Assembly: GCA_002083775.1 (NCBI GenBank)
Contig: MTEI01000003.1
Location: 186,001-250,000, forward strand
Reading direction: 5' to 3'
Length of the DNA: 64,000 nucleotides
Source: Rhodoferax ferrireducens
GTDB lineage: Bacteria > Pseudomonadota > Gammaproteobacteria > Burkholderiales > Burkholderiaceae_C
A model generated the notes under the pieces. The model saw only the letters and a program-made list of their open reading frames with translations, was not told where the DNA came from and searched no databases. Shown in pieces: positions 1 through 7,232 of this stretch. The translations under genes were made by a program, and so were the position numbers. Position 1 is the first letter of the stretch. Each line of letters opens with the position of its first letter.

Positions 1-877
1 CGGCAGCCAGTTTGACGGCTGTTTTGAGCGGCAGCTCGGCCAGCAGCAGCTTCAAAACGCGGGCGTCGGTTTCGGTGGCAAGTGCCGTGGCGCCCGGGTG
101 CAACACCAGTGCGAACTCGCCACGGGTGCGGTTGGCATCTGCCGCCAGCCATTGTGGGAACTGGCTGGCAGGCAGGGTGGCCATCTCTTCAAACTGCTTG
201 GTCAGCTCGCGCCCCACGGTCAAGGCGCGCTCGCCCAGCACTGCCAGCGCCTGCGCCAGCGCTTCGATGCGGTGCGGCGCTTCCAGCAGCACCACCGCAC
301 GGACTTCAGAAGCCAGGCCCTGCACGGCATGGGCACGTTCGGTTGCTTTGGTGGGCAAAAAGCCGGCAAACACAAAGCCGCCATGCGTCGGCGCGTCTGC
401 GGTGACGCCAGCCGCACTCAGCACGCTGGTCACACTGCTGGCGCCCGGCAAGGGCACCACCGACAGACCCGCCAGGCGTACCCCGGCCACCAAGCGGGCG
501 CCGGGGTCGCTGATGGCGGGTGTGCCGGCATCGCTCACATAGGCCACGCGCTGACCGAGTTGCAGACGTGTCAGCACGGTTTGCACCGCCTGCGCTTCGT
601 TGTGCTGGTGTACAGCCAACAGCTGGGCTGCGTTTTTGTCGATGCCGTAAGCGCGCAGCATGGCCTGGGTGTGCCGGGTGTCCTCGCAAGCCACCACGTC
701 AGCCAGTTGCAACAGGTGCAGCGCGCGCAGGGTGATGTCTGCCAGGTTGCCAATCGGGGTGGCCACCACGTACAGTGCGCCAGGCAGATAATTCTGGCCT
801 GAGGCCGCGTCATGCGCAGCCTGCAAGGCCGTGGCAAATGTGCTGGTGAGACGAGATGCGGGAGGCGAGAGCACCAT
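1..877 (-). CDS. rsmI: 16S rRNA 2'-O-ribose methyltransferase RsmI (partial, C-terminus off the left edge)
   Basis: RsmI methylates the 2'-OH of C1402 in 16S rRNA in the cytoplasm, using SAM. Translating the minus strand gives about 292 codons with no stop before the window edge. The tetrapyrrole-methylase fold signatures are clear: YVVATPIGNLADITLRAL near residue 37, ACEDTRHT, VSDAGTPAISDPG and PLPGASS. The start is the ATG at 877, preceded by AAGGA at suitable spacing. The gene is head to head with yraN and the two start codons overlap in one CATG. Only the extreme C-terminus is missing. Family assignment is secure. Confidence 0.93.
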   Translation of the reverse strand, partial: MVLSPPASRLTSTFATALQAAHDAASGQNYLPGALYVVATPIGNLADITLRALHLLQLADVVACEDTRHTQAMLRAYGIDKNAAQLLAVHQHNEAQAVQTVLTRLQLGQRVAYVSDAGTPAISDPGARLVAGVRLAGLSVVPLPGASSVTSVLSAAGVTADAPTHGGFVFAGFLPTKATERAHAVQGLASEVRAVVLLEAPHRIEALAQALAVLGERALTVGRELTKQFEEMATLPASQFPQWLAADANRTRGEFALVLHPGATALATETDARVLKLLLAELPLKTAVKLAA

Positions 878-1268
878 GGAGTTTCCTTCGACAAAGGTGC
901 AGACCAAACCCTGCACCACCAAACAATCGGGCGATGCCGCCGAGACACTGGCCCTGCAGCATTTGCAGCGCGCTGGGCTGGTGCTGCTGGAGCGCAATTA
1001 TCGGTCGCCCGGCCGGGGTGGCGGTGAGATCGACCTGATCATGCGCGCACCCGACGGCACCTGTGTTTTTGTTGAGGTGCGGCTGCGCCGCTCGGCCAGC
1101 CATGGTGGTGCGGCCGCCAGCGTGGGGGGCATCAAACAGCGCCGCATTGTGTTTGCCGCGCGCCACTATTTGATGCGGCTGCGCCGCCTGCCCCCTTGCC
1201 GGTTTGATGTGGTGAGCATCGAGGCGGGGGTGGTGACCTGGTTGCAGGGTGCGTTTGAAGCCGGTTGA
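876..1268 (+). CDS. yraN: YraN/UPF0102 family endonuclease-like protein
   Basis: This small protein (130 aa from the ATG at 876) belongs to the YraN family, which has a restriction-endonuclease-like fold; its cellular role is not established. Visible family features are the N-terminal G-x-x-AE-x-x-A-x-x-L helix, the LERNYRSPGRGGGEIDLI core with the conserved E-I-D, and FVEVRLR in place of the usual FVEVK. A longer start at 831 is open, but it would run 47 bases into rsmI; the 876 start gives the usual family length and has GGGAGG about 10 bases upstream. It heads the yraN-diaA-dolP string, the same order as in E. coli (yraN-diaA-yraP). Confidence 0.85.
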   Translation: MEFPSTKVQTKPCTTKQSGDAAETLALQHLQRAGLVLLERNYRSPGRGGGEIDLIMRAPDGTCVFVEVRLRRSASHGGAAASVGGIKQRRIVFAARHYLMRLRRLPPCRFDVVSIEAGVVTWLQGAFEAG

Positions 1269-1351
1269 GGCGGCGTAACGCTTTGTGACAGGTGTTGGCG
1301 CTCGCCCTCATGGCAGGAGTGGACAAACGTGGCGCGGGTATCATCGCGCCC

Positions 1352-1951
1352 ATGCTTGAGCAACGTATTCAACAACATTTCATCGACAGTGCCGACCTCA
1401 AATACCAGGCGGCACCGCTGCTGAGCGGCCCGATTGCCAACGCTGTGCAGGCCCTGCTGGCCTGCGTGACCAGCGGCGGCAAGGTGCTAATTTGTGGCAA
1501 TGGCGGGTCTGCGGCAGACGCGCAGCACTTTGCGGCTGAGTTTGTCGGGCGCTTTGAGCGTGAGCGGCCCGAACTGGCCGCCATCGCCCTCACCACCGAC
1601 AGCTCCATCCTCACGGCCGTGGGCAACGACTACGGGTTCGAGATCATTTTTTCGCGCCAGGTGCGTGCCTTGGGGCAGCCCGGTGACGTGCTGCTGGCGA
1701 TTTCCACCAGTGGCAACTCCGGCAATGTGCTCAAAGCCATCGAGGCCGCGCATGAGCGCGAGATGGTGGTGATCGGCCTGAGCGGGCACGGTGGTGGCAA
1801 GATGACCCGCGCGCTGCGCGACACGGATGTGCACATCTGTGTGCCGCATGACCGCACCGCACGCATTCAAGAGGTTCATCTGCTGACGTTGCACTGCCTG
1901 TGCGACGCGGTGGACGACCTGCTACTCGGAGACACTGAAAGTATCTTATGA
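1352..1951 (+). CDS. diaA: SIS-domain protein, DiaA/GmhA-like phosphoheptose isomerase family
   Basis: A 199-residue SIS (sugar isomerase) domain protein of the GmhA/DiaA family. GmhA converts sedoheptulose-7-phosphate for heptose synthesis; DiaA binds DnaA and promotes initiation of replication. The sequence shows the phosphosugar-binding loops ICGNGGSAADAQHFAAE and ISTSGNSGNVLKA and a C-terminal EVHLLTLHCLCDAVD helix. The ATG at 1352 (MLEQRIQQHF) matches the usual family start; an upstream in-frame ATG at 1292 adds 20 unconvincing residues. The stop overlaps the dolP start (ATGA), so the two are translationally coupled. The position between yraN and dolP favours DiaA, but enzymatic GmhA activity cannot be excluded. 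Confidence 0.82.
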   Translation: MLEQRIQQHFIDSADLKYQAAPLLSGPIANAVQALLACVTSGGKVLICGNGGSAADAQHFAAEFVGRFERERPELAAIALTTDSSILTAVGNDYGFEIIFSRQVRALGQPGDVLLAISTSGNSGNVLKAIEAAHEREMVVIGLSGHGGGKMTRALRDTDVHICVPHDRTARIQEVHLLTLHCLCDAVDDLLLGDTESIL

Positions 1952-2595
1952 CCTATCCCGCGCAACGATTGATGACCCTGCTTGCCCTGAGCGCCACGCT
2001 CGGCGGTACCCTGACCGCTTGTGTGCCGATGGTCATGGGCGGTGCCGTGATGGGTGGGCTGGTCGCTACCGACCGCCGCACCTCGGGGGCCCAGCTCGAA
2101 GATGAAGGCATTGAGCTGCGCGCTGCCAGCCGGATTCGTGACAACCTGGGCGAGCGCGTGCATGTGAATGTCACCAGCTACAACCGCCGGGTGTTGATCA
2201 CGGGTGAAGTGCCCTCGGAGCAGGACCGCCAATTGGTCGAGCAAGTGGTGTCCCGGGTGGACAACGTTCAGTGGGTGGTCAATGAACTGGCGGTGCTGGG
2301 TAAGTCCACGCTGACCCAGCGCGCCAATGACACCCTGGTGGATGGCAAGGTCAAGGCCGGTTTTGTCGATGCCAAGGACCTGTTTGCCAACGCGTTCAAG
2401 GTGGTGACCGAGCGCGGTACCGTTTACCTGATGGGCCGGGTGACGCACCGCGAGGCCGACCGCGCCACCGAGATTGCCCGCTCCACCAGCGGTGCGCAAA
2501 AAGTGGTGCGGGTGTTCGAGATCATCTCAGAAGACGAGTTGCGCAACCTGTTGCCGCAACCCGCACCCGGCGCAAAGGCAACGCCCACCCAATAA
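1948..2595 (+). CDS. dolP: BON-domain outer-membrane lipoprotein, DolP (YraP) family
   Basis: A 215-residue lipoprotein with a signal peptide and lipobox LTAC, so Cys25 is the predicted lipidated residue. Two BON domains follow (about residues 48-115 and 125-200), with typical stretches such as VHVNVTSYNRRVLITGEV and GTVYLMGRVTHREADRA. DolP-family proteins sit on the inner face of the outer membrane and support envelope integrity. The gene overlaps diaA by four bases. The tail (PAPGAKATPTQ) is low-complexity and probably disordered. A repeat (R2) lies directly downstream. Confidence 0.88.
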   Translation: MTYPAQRLMTLLALSATLGGTLTACVPMVMGGAVMGGLVATDRRTSGAQLEDEGIELRAASRIRDNLGERVHVNVTSYNRRVLITGEVPSEQDRQLVEQVVSRVDNVQWVVNELAVLGKSTLTQRANDTLVDGKVKAGFVDAKDLFANAFKVVTERGTVYLMGRVTHREADRATEIARSTSGAQKVVRVFEIISEDELRNLLPQPAPGAKATPTQ

Positions 2596-2637
2596 GTCAG
2601 CTAACTTGACGAGCGCACCGAGTGCTGACGTCAAGGG

Positions 2638-2736
2638 CCAGAACACCGCGGAACCGGCTTTGCCGGGCCGCAGGTGTTGCCCCCTCGAGGGGGTGACGCG
2701 CCAACAGGCGCGGCTCAGGGGGGAACTTACCTTAGT
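2638..2736 (+). repeat. R2 palindromic intergenic repeat, copy 1
   Basis: A GC-rich segment with nested inverted repeats (CCGGCTTTGCCGG; CCCCCTCGAGGGGG; GCGCCAACAGGCGC) between dolP and the convergent dehydrogenase. A second copy with the same order of blocks lies at 4873-4968. It could act as a bidirectional terminator or a REP-like element. Confidence 0.75.
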
Positions 2737-3644
2737 CGCTTGATCAGGCTAGAGGTGTCCCAGCGCCTGCCGCCCATCTGCTGAACATCGGCGTAAAACT
2801 GGTCCACCAGCGCGGTGACTGGCAATTTGGCGCCGTTGCGCCGGGCTTCATCGAGCACCAAGCCCAAGTCCTTGCGCATCCAGTCCACCGCAAAACCAAA
2901 GTCAAACTGGTCGGCCACCATGGTTTTGCCACGGTTGTCCATCTGCCAGCTTTGCGCCGCACCTTTGCCGATCACGTCCAGCACCTGGGTCATGTCCAGC
3001 CCTGCTTTGTCACCAAAGGCGATGGCCTCGGCCAGCCCCTGAACCAACCCGGCGATACAAATCTGGTTGACCATTTTGGCCAGTTGACCCGCGCCACTGT
3101 CCCCCAGACGCGTGAACGCCCTGGAAAACGCCATGGCGACCGGCTGGGCAGCGTCAAACGCCGCCTGGTCACCCCCGCACATCACGGTCAGTGCGCCGTT
3201 TTGCGCTCCGGCCTGCCCGCCAGACACGGGGGCATCGACAAAGTGCAGGCCCAGCGCCCGAGCGTGTGCATACAACTCGCGGGCCACGTTGGCAGACGCG
3301 GTGGTGTGGTCCACCAGCACGGCACCGGGCTGCATGCCGGCCAAGGCGCCGTCAGGCCCCAGCACCACGCTGCGTAAGTCGTCGTCGTTGCCAACGCAAC
3401 AAAACACCAGGCGCGCGCCTTGCACCGCCTGACGCGGTGTCTCTGCAAAATTTACAGGATCTTTTTGGCCGCTAGCCCCCGTGTATTCTGCACAACAAGC
3501 TATGGCTTTTGCAGTTGTGCGGTTGTACACCGTCACCAGGTGACCCGCCCGTGCCAAGTGGCCCGCCATGGGGTAACCCATCACGCCCAGGCCCAGAAAG
3601 GCGACGCGCTGGGGGGGAGTGGGGTCGTAGGTTTTGCTCGTCAT
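2727..3644 (-). CDS. NAD(P)-dependent beta-hydroxyacid dehydrogenase (3-hydroxyisobutyrate / tartronate-semialdehyde reductase family)
   Basis: A 305-residue member of the 3-hydroxyisobutyrate dehydrogenase family, cytoplasmic and NAD(P)-linked. The N-terminal Rossmann motif is FLGLGVMGYPMAGHLARAGH, followed by VYNRTTAKA, the substrate loop FVDAPVSGGQAGAQNG and the catalytic lysine region GQLAKMVNQI. The substrate cannot be fixed; 3-hydroxyisobutyrate, 2-hydroxy-3-oxopropionate and similar acids are all possible. The stretch after NRTTAKA (AIACCAEYTGASGQKDPV) is unlike the family norm and is encoded by a copy of the R1 repeat (3452-3512). The gene is monocistronic, between dolP and pilU. Confidence 0.85.
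   Translation of the reverse strand: MTSKTYDPTPPQRVAFLGLGVMGYPMAGHLARAGHLVTVYNRTTAKAIACCAEYTGASGQKDPVNFAETPRQAVQGARLVFCCVGNDDDLRSVVLGPDGALAGMQPGAVLVDHTTASANVARELYAHARALGLHFVDAPVSGGQAGAQNGALTVMCGGDQAAFDAAQPVAMAFSRAFTRLGDSGAGQLAKMVNQICIAGLVQGLAEAIAFGDKAGLDMTQVLDVIGKGAAQSWQMDNRGKTMVADQFDFGFAVDWMRKDLGLVLDEARRNGAKLPVTALVDQFYADVQQMGGRRWDTSSLIKRLR
3452..3512 (-). repeat. R1 dispersed repeat inside the dehydrogenase gene
   Basis: On the minus strand the segment reads CATAGCTTGTTGTGCAGAAT, a short spacer, then GGGGGCTAGCGGCC. This aligns with the yggS and moaC copies and is translated in the same frame of the element (x-GGG-GCT-AGC). Confidence 0.65.
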
Positions 3645-3681
3645 GCGTACGTGTCTCGTGCAGGGATGTCAAAAGTTTGGG

Positions 3682-4818
3682 TCAGACAATGGTGAGGTTT
3701 TCGGTGCCGGCGGCCAGGTTGCCACTGCGCCCGCGCTTGCTGTTGAGCTTGATCTGCAGCCGCAGGTCGTTCACCGAGTCGGCGTTGCGCAGCGCGTCTT
3801 CGTAGGTGATGGCGCCTTCCTCGTAGGCCTTGAACAGCGACTGATCGAAGGTCTGCATGCCCAGGTTGGTGCTTTTCTTCATGATCTCCTTGATCTCGGA
3901 GACATCGCCCTTGAAGATCAGGTCAGAGATCAATGGCGAGTTGATCATGATCTCCACCACCGCGGTGCGGCCCTTGCCGTCGGGTTTGACGATCAACCGC
4001 TGCGACACCATGGCCTTCAAGTTGAGCGACAAGTCCATCAGCACCTGCTGTTTGCGCTCTTCGGGGAAGAAGTTGATCACCCGGTCAATCGCTTGGTTGG
4101 TGCTGTTGGCGTGCAACGTGGCCAGGCACAGGTGGCCGGTTTCGGCAAAGGCGATGGCCAGCTCCATGGTTTCACGGTCGCGGATTTCGCCCATCAGGAT
4201 CACGTCCGGCGCTTGGCGCAAGGTGTTTTTCAGCGCCGCTTCCCAGCTGTCGGTGTCGATGCCGACCTCGCGCTGGGTTACCACGCAGTTCTTGTGGGCG
4301 TGCACAAATTCGATCGGGTCTTCGACGGTGATGATGTGGCCGTAAGTGGTGTCGTTGCGCCAGTCGACCATCGCCGCCAGCGTGGTGGTTTTGCCGGAAC
4401 CGGTGGCCCCCACCAAAATGCACAGGCCGCGCTTGGTGTTGACGATGTCTTTCAGAATCGGCGGCATTTTCAGGCCGTCGATGGTGGGCAAGGTGCTCGG
4501 AATGGTCCGCAGCACCATCCCAACCTTGCCCTGCTGCATGAAGGCGTTGACCCGGAAGCGGCCCAGGTTGGGCGGCGAGATGGCAAAGTTGCACTCCTTG
4601 GTGCGCTCAAACTCAGCCACCTGGCGGTCGTTCATGATGGCACGCGCCAGCGCAATGGTGTGGGTGCCGTTGAGCGGCTGCGGCGACACCTTGGTGATCT
4701 TGCCGTCGACCTTGATGGCGGGTGGCAGTTCAGCGGTGAGAAACAAGTCACTGCCGCTGCGCCCCACCATGAGCTTGAGCAAATCGGTGATGAAGGTGGT
4801 TGCCTGATCGCGTTCCAT
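3682..4818 (-). CDS. pilU: Type IV pilus retraction ATPase PilU
   Basis: A 378-residue PilT/PilU-type secretion ATPase that works with PilT to depolymerise type IV pili at the inner membrane. Motifs are the Walker A VGATGSGKTTTLAAM, the Asp box TVEDPIEF, the Walker B-like DVILMGEIRDRETME and the His box AETGHLCLATLHANS. The PilU identity rests on the N-terminus (MERDQATTFITDLLKLMV), a longer C-terminal tail and the position downstream of pilT on the same strand. AAAAGGAG precedes the ATG. It is separated from pilT by about 150 bases containing an R2 repeat. Confidence 0.93.
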   Translation of the reverse strand: MERDQATTFITDLLKLMVGRSGSDLFLTAELPPAIKVDGKITKVSPQPLNGTHTIALARAIMNDRQVAEFERTKECNFAISPPNLGRFRVNAFMQQGKVGMVLRTIPSTLPTIDGLKMPPILKDIVNTKRGLCILVGATGSGKTTTLAAMVDWRNDTTYGHIITVEDPIEFVHAHKNCVVTQREVGIDTDSWEAALKNTLRQAPDVILMGEIRDRETMELAIAFAETGHLCLATLHANSTNQAIDRVINFFPEERKQQVLMDLSLNLKAMVSQRLIVKPDGKGRTAVVEIMINSPLISDLIFKGDVSEIKEIMKKSTNLGMQTFDQSLFKAYEEGAITYEDALRNADSVNDLRLQIKLNSKRGRSGNLAAGTENLTIV

Positions 4819-4872
4819 TTGGACTCCTTTTGCTGTTTAAACCAGTGCTGCACGTGAGCCAGCGCAATAAAA

Positions 4873-4968
4873 CCAGGAACGCCGTGGAACCGGCTTTGCC
4901 GGGCCACTGGCGTTGCCCCCTGCAAGGGGGAAAGCGGCCACACGCAGTGGGCAAGCCGGGGGGTGTGC
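4873..4968 (+). repeat. R2 palindromic intergenic repeat, copy 2
   Basis: Second copy of the element at 2638-2736: a GAAC..CCG..GGAACCGGCTTTGCCGGGCC block, then GTTGCCCCCTGCAAGGGGG, then a variable hairpin and a G-run. It lies between pilT and pilU, in the same orientation on the plus strand as copy 1. Confidence 0.75.
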
Positions 4969-4972
4969 CATA

Positions 4973-6016
4973 TCAGCCTGGGAAGTTTTCGGGGATTTTG
5001 GCCTTGGTGCGGGCTTCTGAGGCGCTGATGATGTTGCGCCGCACCAGGTCGGTCAGGTTCTGGTCCAGCGTCTGCATGCCGACGCTGTTGCCGGTCTGGA
5101 TGCTTGAATACATCTGCGCCACCTTGGCCTCGCGGATCAGGTTGCGGATGGCGCTGGTGCCCAGCATGATCTCGTGCGCCGCAATGCGGCCCTGGCCGTC
5201 CTTGGTTTTGCACAGGGTTTGCGAGATCACCGCCTGCAGCGACTCGCTCAACATGGCGCGCACCATCTCTTTTTCTTCGGCCGGAAACACGTCAATGATC
5301 CGGTCGATGGTTTTGGCGGCGCTGCTGGTGTGCAAGGTGCCAAACACCAGGTGGCCCGTTTCAGCTGCGGTCATGGCCAGGCGGATGGTTTCCAGGTCCC
5401 GCATTTCACCCACCAGAATCGCGTCCGGGTCTTCCCGCAGGGCCGAGCGCAACGCGGCGGCAAAACTCTGCGTGTGCGGCCCCACTTCGCGCTGGTTGAT
5501 CAGGCACTTCTTGGAGTCATGCACAAATTCGATCGGGTCTTCCACCGTCAGGATGTGGCCAAACTCGTTTTCGTTGAGGTAGTTCACCATCGCTGCCAGC
5601 GTGGTCGATTTACCCGAGCCGGTGGGGCCGGTGACCAGCACCAGGCCACGTGGCTTGAGCGCCAGGTCGGCAAAAATTTTCGGGCAGTTGAGCTGCTCCA
5701 GCGTCAGGATCTTGCTCGGAATGGTCCGAAACACCGCGCCCGAGCCACGTTGCTGGTTGAAAGCGTTGACCCGAAAACGCGCCAGGCCTTCAATCTCAAA
5801 GGAAAAGTCGATCTCCAGAAACGCTTCGTAGTGTTTGCGCTGCGCATCGTTCATGATGTCGTAGACCATGCTGTGCACCTGCTTGTGGTCCAGCGGCTCC
5901 ACATTGAGGCGGCGCACATCGCCATGCACACGGATCATGGGGGGCAGACCGGCCGACAGGTGCAAGTCGGACGCCTTGTTTTTGACACTGAATGCCAGCA
6001 GCTGGGTGATATCCAC
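4973..6016 (-). CDS. pilT: Type IV pilus retraction ATPase PilT
   Basis: A 347-residue hexameric ATPase that powers pilus retraction (twitching, DNA uptake). It starts MDITQLLAFSVKNKASDLHLSAG, as PilT proteins do. It carries Walker A TGPTGSGKSTTLAAM, Asp box TVEDPIEFVH, Walker B ILVGEMRDLETIRLA, His box AETGHLVFGTLH and the AIRNLIRE motif important for retraction. It is divergent from yggS with only about 36 bases between the starts, so the two promoters must overlap or lie in the opposing genes. Together with pilU and the distal pilA this indicates a functional type IVa pilus. Confidence 0.96.
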   Translation of the reverse strand: MDITQLLAFSVKNKASDLHLSAGLPPMIRVHGDVRRLNVEPLDHKQVHSMVYDIMNDAQRKHYEAFLEIDFSFEIEGLARFRVNAFNQQRGSGAVFRTIPSKILTLEQLNCPKIFADLALKPRGLVLVTGPTGSGKSTTLAAMVNYLNENEFGHILTVEDPIEFVHDSKKCLINQREVGPHTQSFAAALRSALREDPDAILVGEMRDLETIRLAMTAAETGHLVFGTLHTSSAAKTIDRIIDVFPAEEKEMVRAMLSESLQAVISQTLCKTKDGQGRIAAHEIMLGTSAIRNLIREAKVAQMYSSIQTGNSVGMQTLDQNLTDLVRRNIISASEARTKAKIPENFPG

Positions 6017-6052
6017 AAAACCCCCATTTTTGTTTGTTACGCTAAAGCAATT

Positions 6053-6745
6053 ATGACCATGATTCCCTTACAGCTAGGCGCCGTTCTGGCCCGTATCCAC
6101 GCCGCCTGCCAGGCTGCCGGCCGGGCTGACGATTCCGTCACACTTCTGGCCGTCTCCAAAACCTTTCCGGCAGAAGCGGTACAAGCGGCATTTGACGCCG
6201 GGCAGAGCGCCTTTGGCGAAAACTATATTCAGGAGGCGGTGCAAAAAATCACCGCGCTGCGGCATTTGCCGATCCAGTGGCACTGCATCGGCCCGGTCCA
6301 GAGCAACAAGACCCGGCTGGTGGCCGAGCATTTTGACTGGGTGCATACGGTGGATCGCCTCAAAATTGCCCAGCGCCTGAGTGAGCAGCGGCCAAAGCAT
6401 TTACCGCCGCTGCAGGTGTGTCTGCAGGTGAATGTGGATGGCGGCCCGACCAAATCCGGTGTGGCGCCCGAAGACGCGCTGGCGCTGGCACAAGCGGTGG
6501 CCCAACTGCCACAGCTGCAGTTGCGCGGGTTGATGTGTATCCCCGAGCCTGCTGCTAATTTTGTAGCTGAATGCGCAGTATTCAAAAGGGCTAGAGACCT
6601 GTTTTATGCCTTAAATGCAGCAGGGCTGTCACTGGATACCCTGTCGATGGGCATGAGCGCGGATCTGGAAGCGGCCATTGCGTCAGGCAGCAGCATGGTG
6701 CGGGTTGGTTCCGCGATTTTTGGCAGCCGTCACTACCCGGCCTGA
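6053..6745 (+). CDS. yggS: YggS/PLPBP family pyridoxal-phosphate-binding protein
   Basis: A 230-residue PLP-homeostasis protein (YggS/PipY/PLPBP). It has the alanine-racemase-like TIM-barrel fold with no known catalytic activity and buffers free PLP. The PLP lysine lies in LLAVSKTFPAEAV; other signatures are FGENYIQEA, WHCIGPVQSNK and LSMGMSADLEAAIASGSSMVRVGSAIFG. The start is the ATG at 6053 (MTMIPLQLG); a much longer upstream open frame is antisense to pilT and is ignored. The segment PAANFVAECAVFKRARDLFY is encoded by an R1 repeat copy, yet total length is normal for the family. Confidence 0.93.
   Translation: MTMIPLQLGAVLARIHAACQAAGRADDSVTLLAVSKTFPAEAVQAAFDAGQSAFGENYIQEAVQKITALRHLPIQWHCIGPVQSNKTRLVAEHFDWVHTVDRLKIAQRLSEQRPKHLPPLQVCLQVNVDGGPTKSGVAPEDALALAQAVAQLPQLQLRGLMCIPEPAANFVAECAVFKRARDLFYALNAAGLSLDTLSMGMSADLEAAIASGSSMVRVGSAIFGSRHYPA
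6550..6611 (+). repeat. R1 dispersed repeat inside yggS
   Basis: The sequence GCTGCTAATTTTGTAGCTGA, then GCGCAGTATTCAAAAGGGCT and AGAGACCTGTTTTATGCC, matches the R1 consensus over about 60 bases. It is read in the frame AAA-AGG-GCT-AGA, as in moaC. Confidence 0.75.
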
Positions 6746-6759
6746 TTAACCCCCGAACC

Positions 6760-7227
6760 CTAGCGCACCGGCAAAGGCAACTGCGTGGTGTTTTTCACTT
6801 CTTCCATCACCGCATAAGTGCGTGTCTCGCGCACGCCGGGCAGCTGCCACAACACCGTGCCGGCAAACTCGCGGTAGGCATTCATGTCGGCCATGCGTGT
6901 TTTCAGCAGGTAGTCAAAGCCGCCAGCCACCATGTGGCACTCCATGATCTCGGGGCGCACCTGCACCGCGGCCTTGAAGGCATCAAACACGTTGGGCGTG
7001 GTTTTGTCCAGCAGCACCTCCACAAACACCATCAGCCCCAGGCCCAGTTTCACCGGGTCCAGCCGCGCCTCGTAACCCTGGATGACACCTTCCTTGGTCA
7101 GGCGCTGCACCCGCGCCAACACGGCGGTGGGTGATAGCGTCACGACTTCGGCCAGCTTCAGGTTGCTGATGCGGCCGTCAGCCTGCAGCGCTTGCAGGAT
7201 TTTGCGGTCAATGCGGTCAAGTTCCAT
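6760..7227 (-). CDS. Lrp/AsnC family transcriptional regulator (candidate regulator of putA)
   Basis: A 155-residue Lrp/AsnC regulator: N-terminal helix-turn-helix (DRIDRKILQALQADGRISNLKLAE...SPTAVLARVQRL) and C-terminal RAM ligand-binding domain (MECHMVAGGFDYLLKTRMADMNAYREF). Start options are the ATG at 7227 or a GTG at 7236, whose GTGA overlaps the stop of the upstream GGDEF-EAL gene. Lrp-type regulators commonly control proline dehydrogenase in proteobacteria (PutR); putA lies only one gene away, so that is the likely target. This is inference from position. The regulator probably binds an amino acid. Confidence 0.88.
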   Translation of the reverse strand: MELDRIDRKILQALQADGRISNLKLAEVVTLSPTAVLARVQRLTKEGVIQGYEARLDPVKLGLGLMVFVEVLLDKTTPNVFDAFKAAVQVRPEIMECHMVAGGFDYLLKTRMADMNAYREFAGTVLWQLPGVRETRTYAVMEEVKNTTQLPLPVR

Positions 7228-7232
7228 GGCGG

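Noticed and set aside
3634..4857. 407-residue plus-strand open frame opposite pilU
   Set aside because: It is the antisense shadow of pilU, whose Walker and His-box motifs are unmistakable; the shadow has no domain features and a skewed composition.
5174..6052. Upstream extension of the yggS frame
   Set aside because: The frame is antisense to pilT; YggS proteins start at MTMIPL-like residues and the normal length is reached from 6053.
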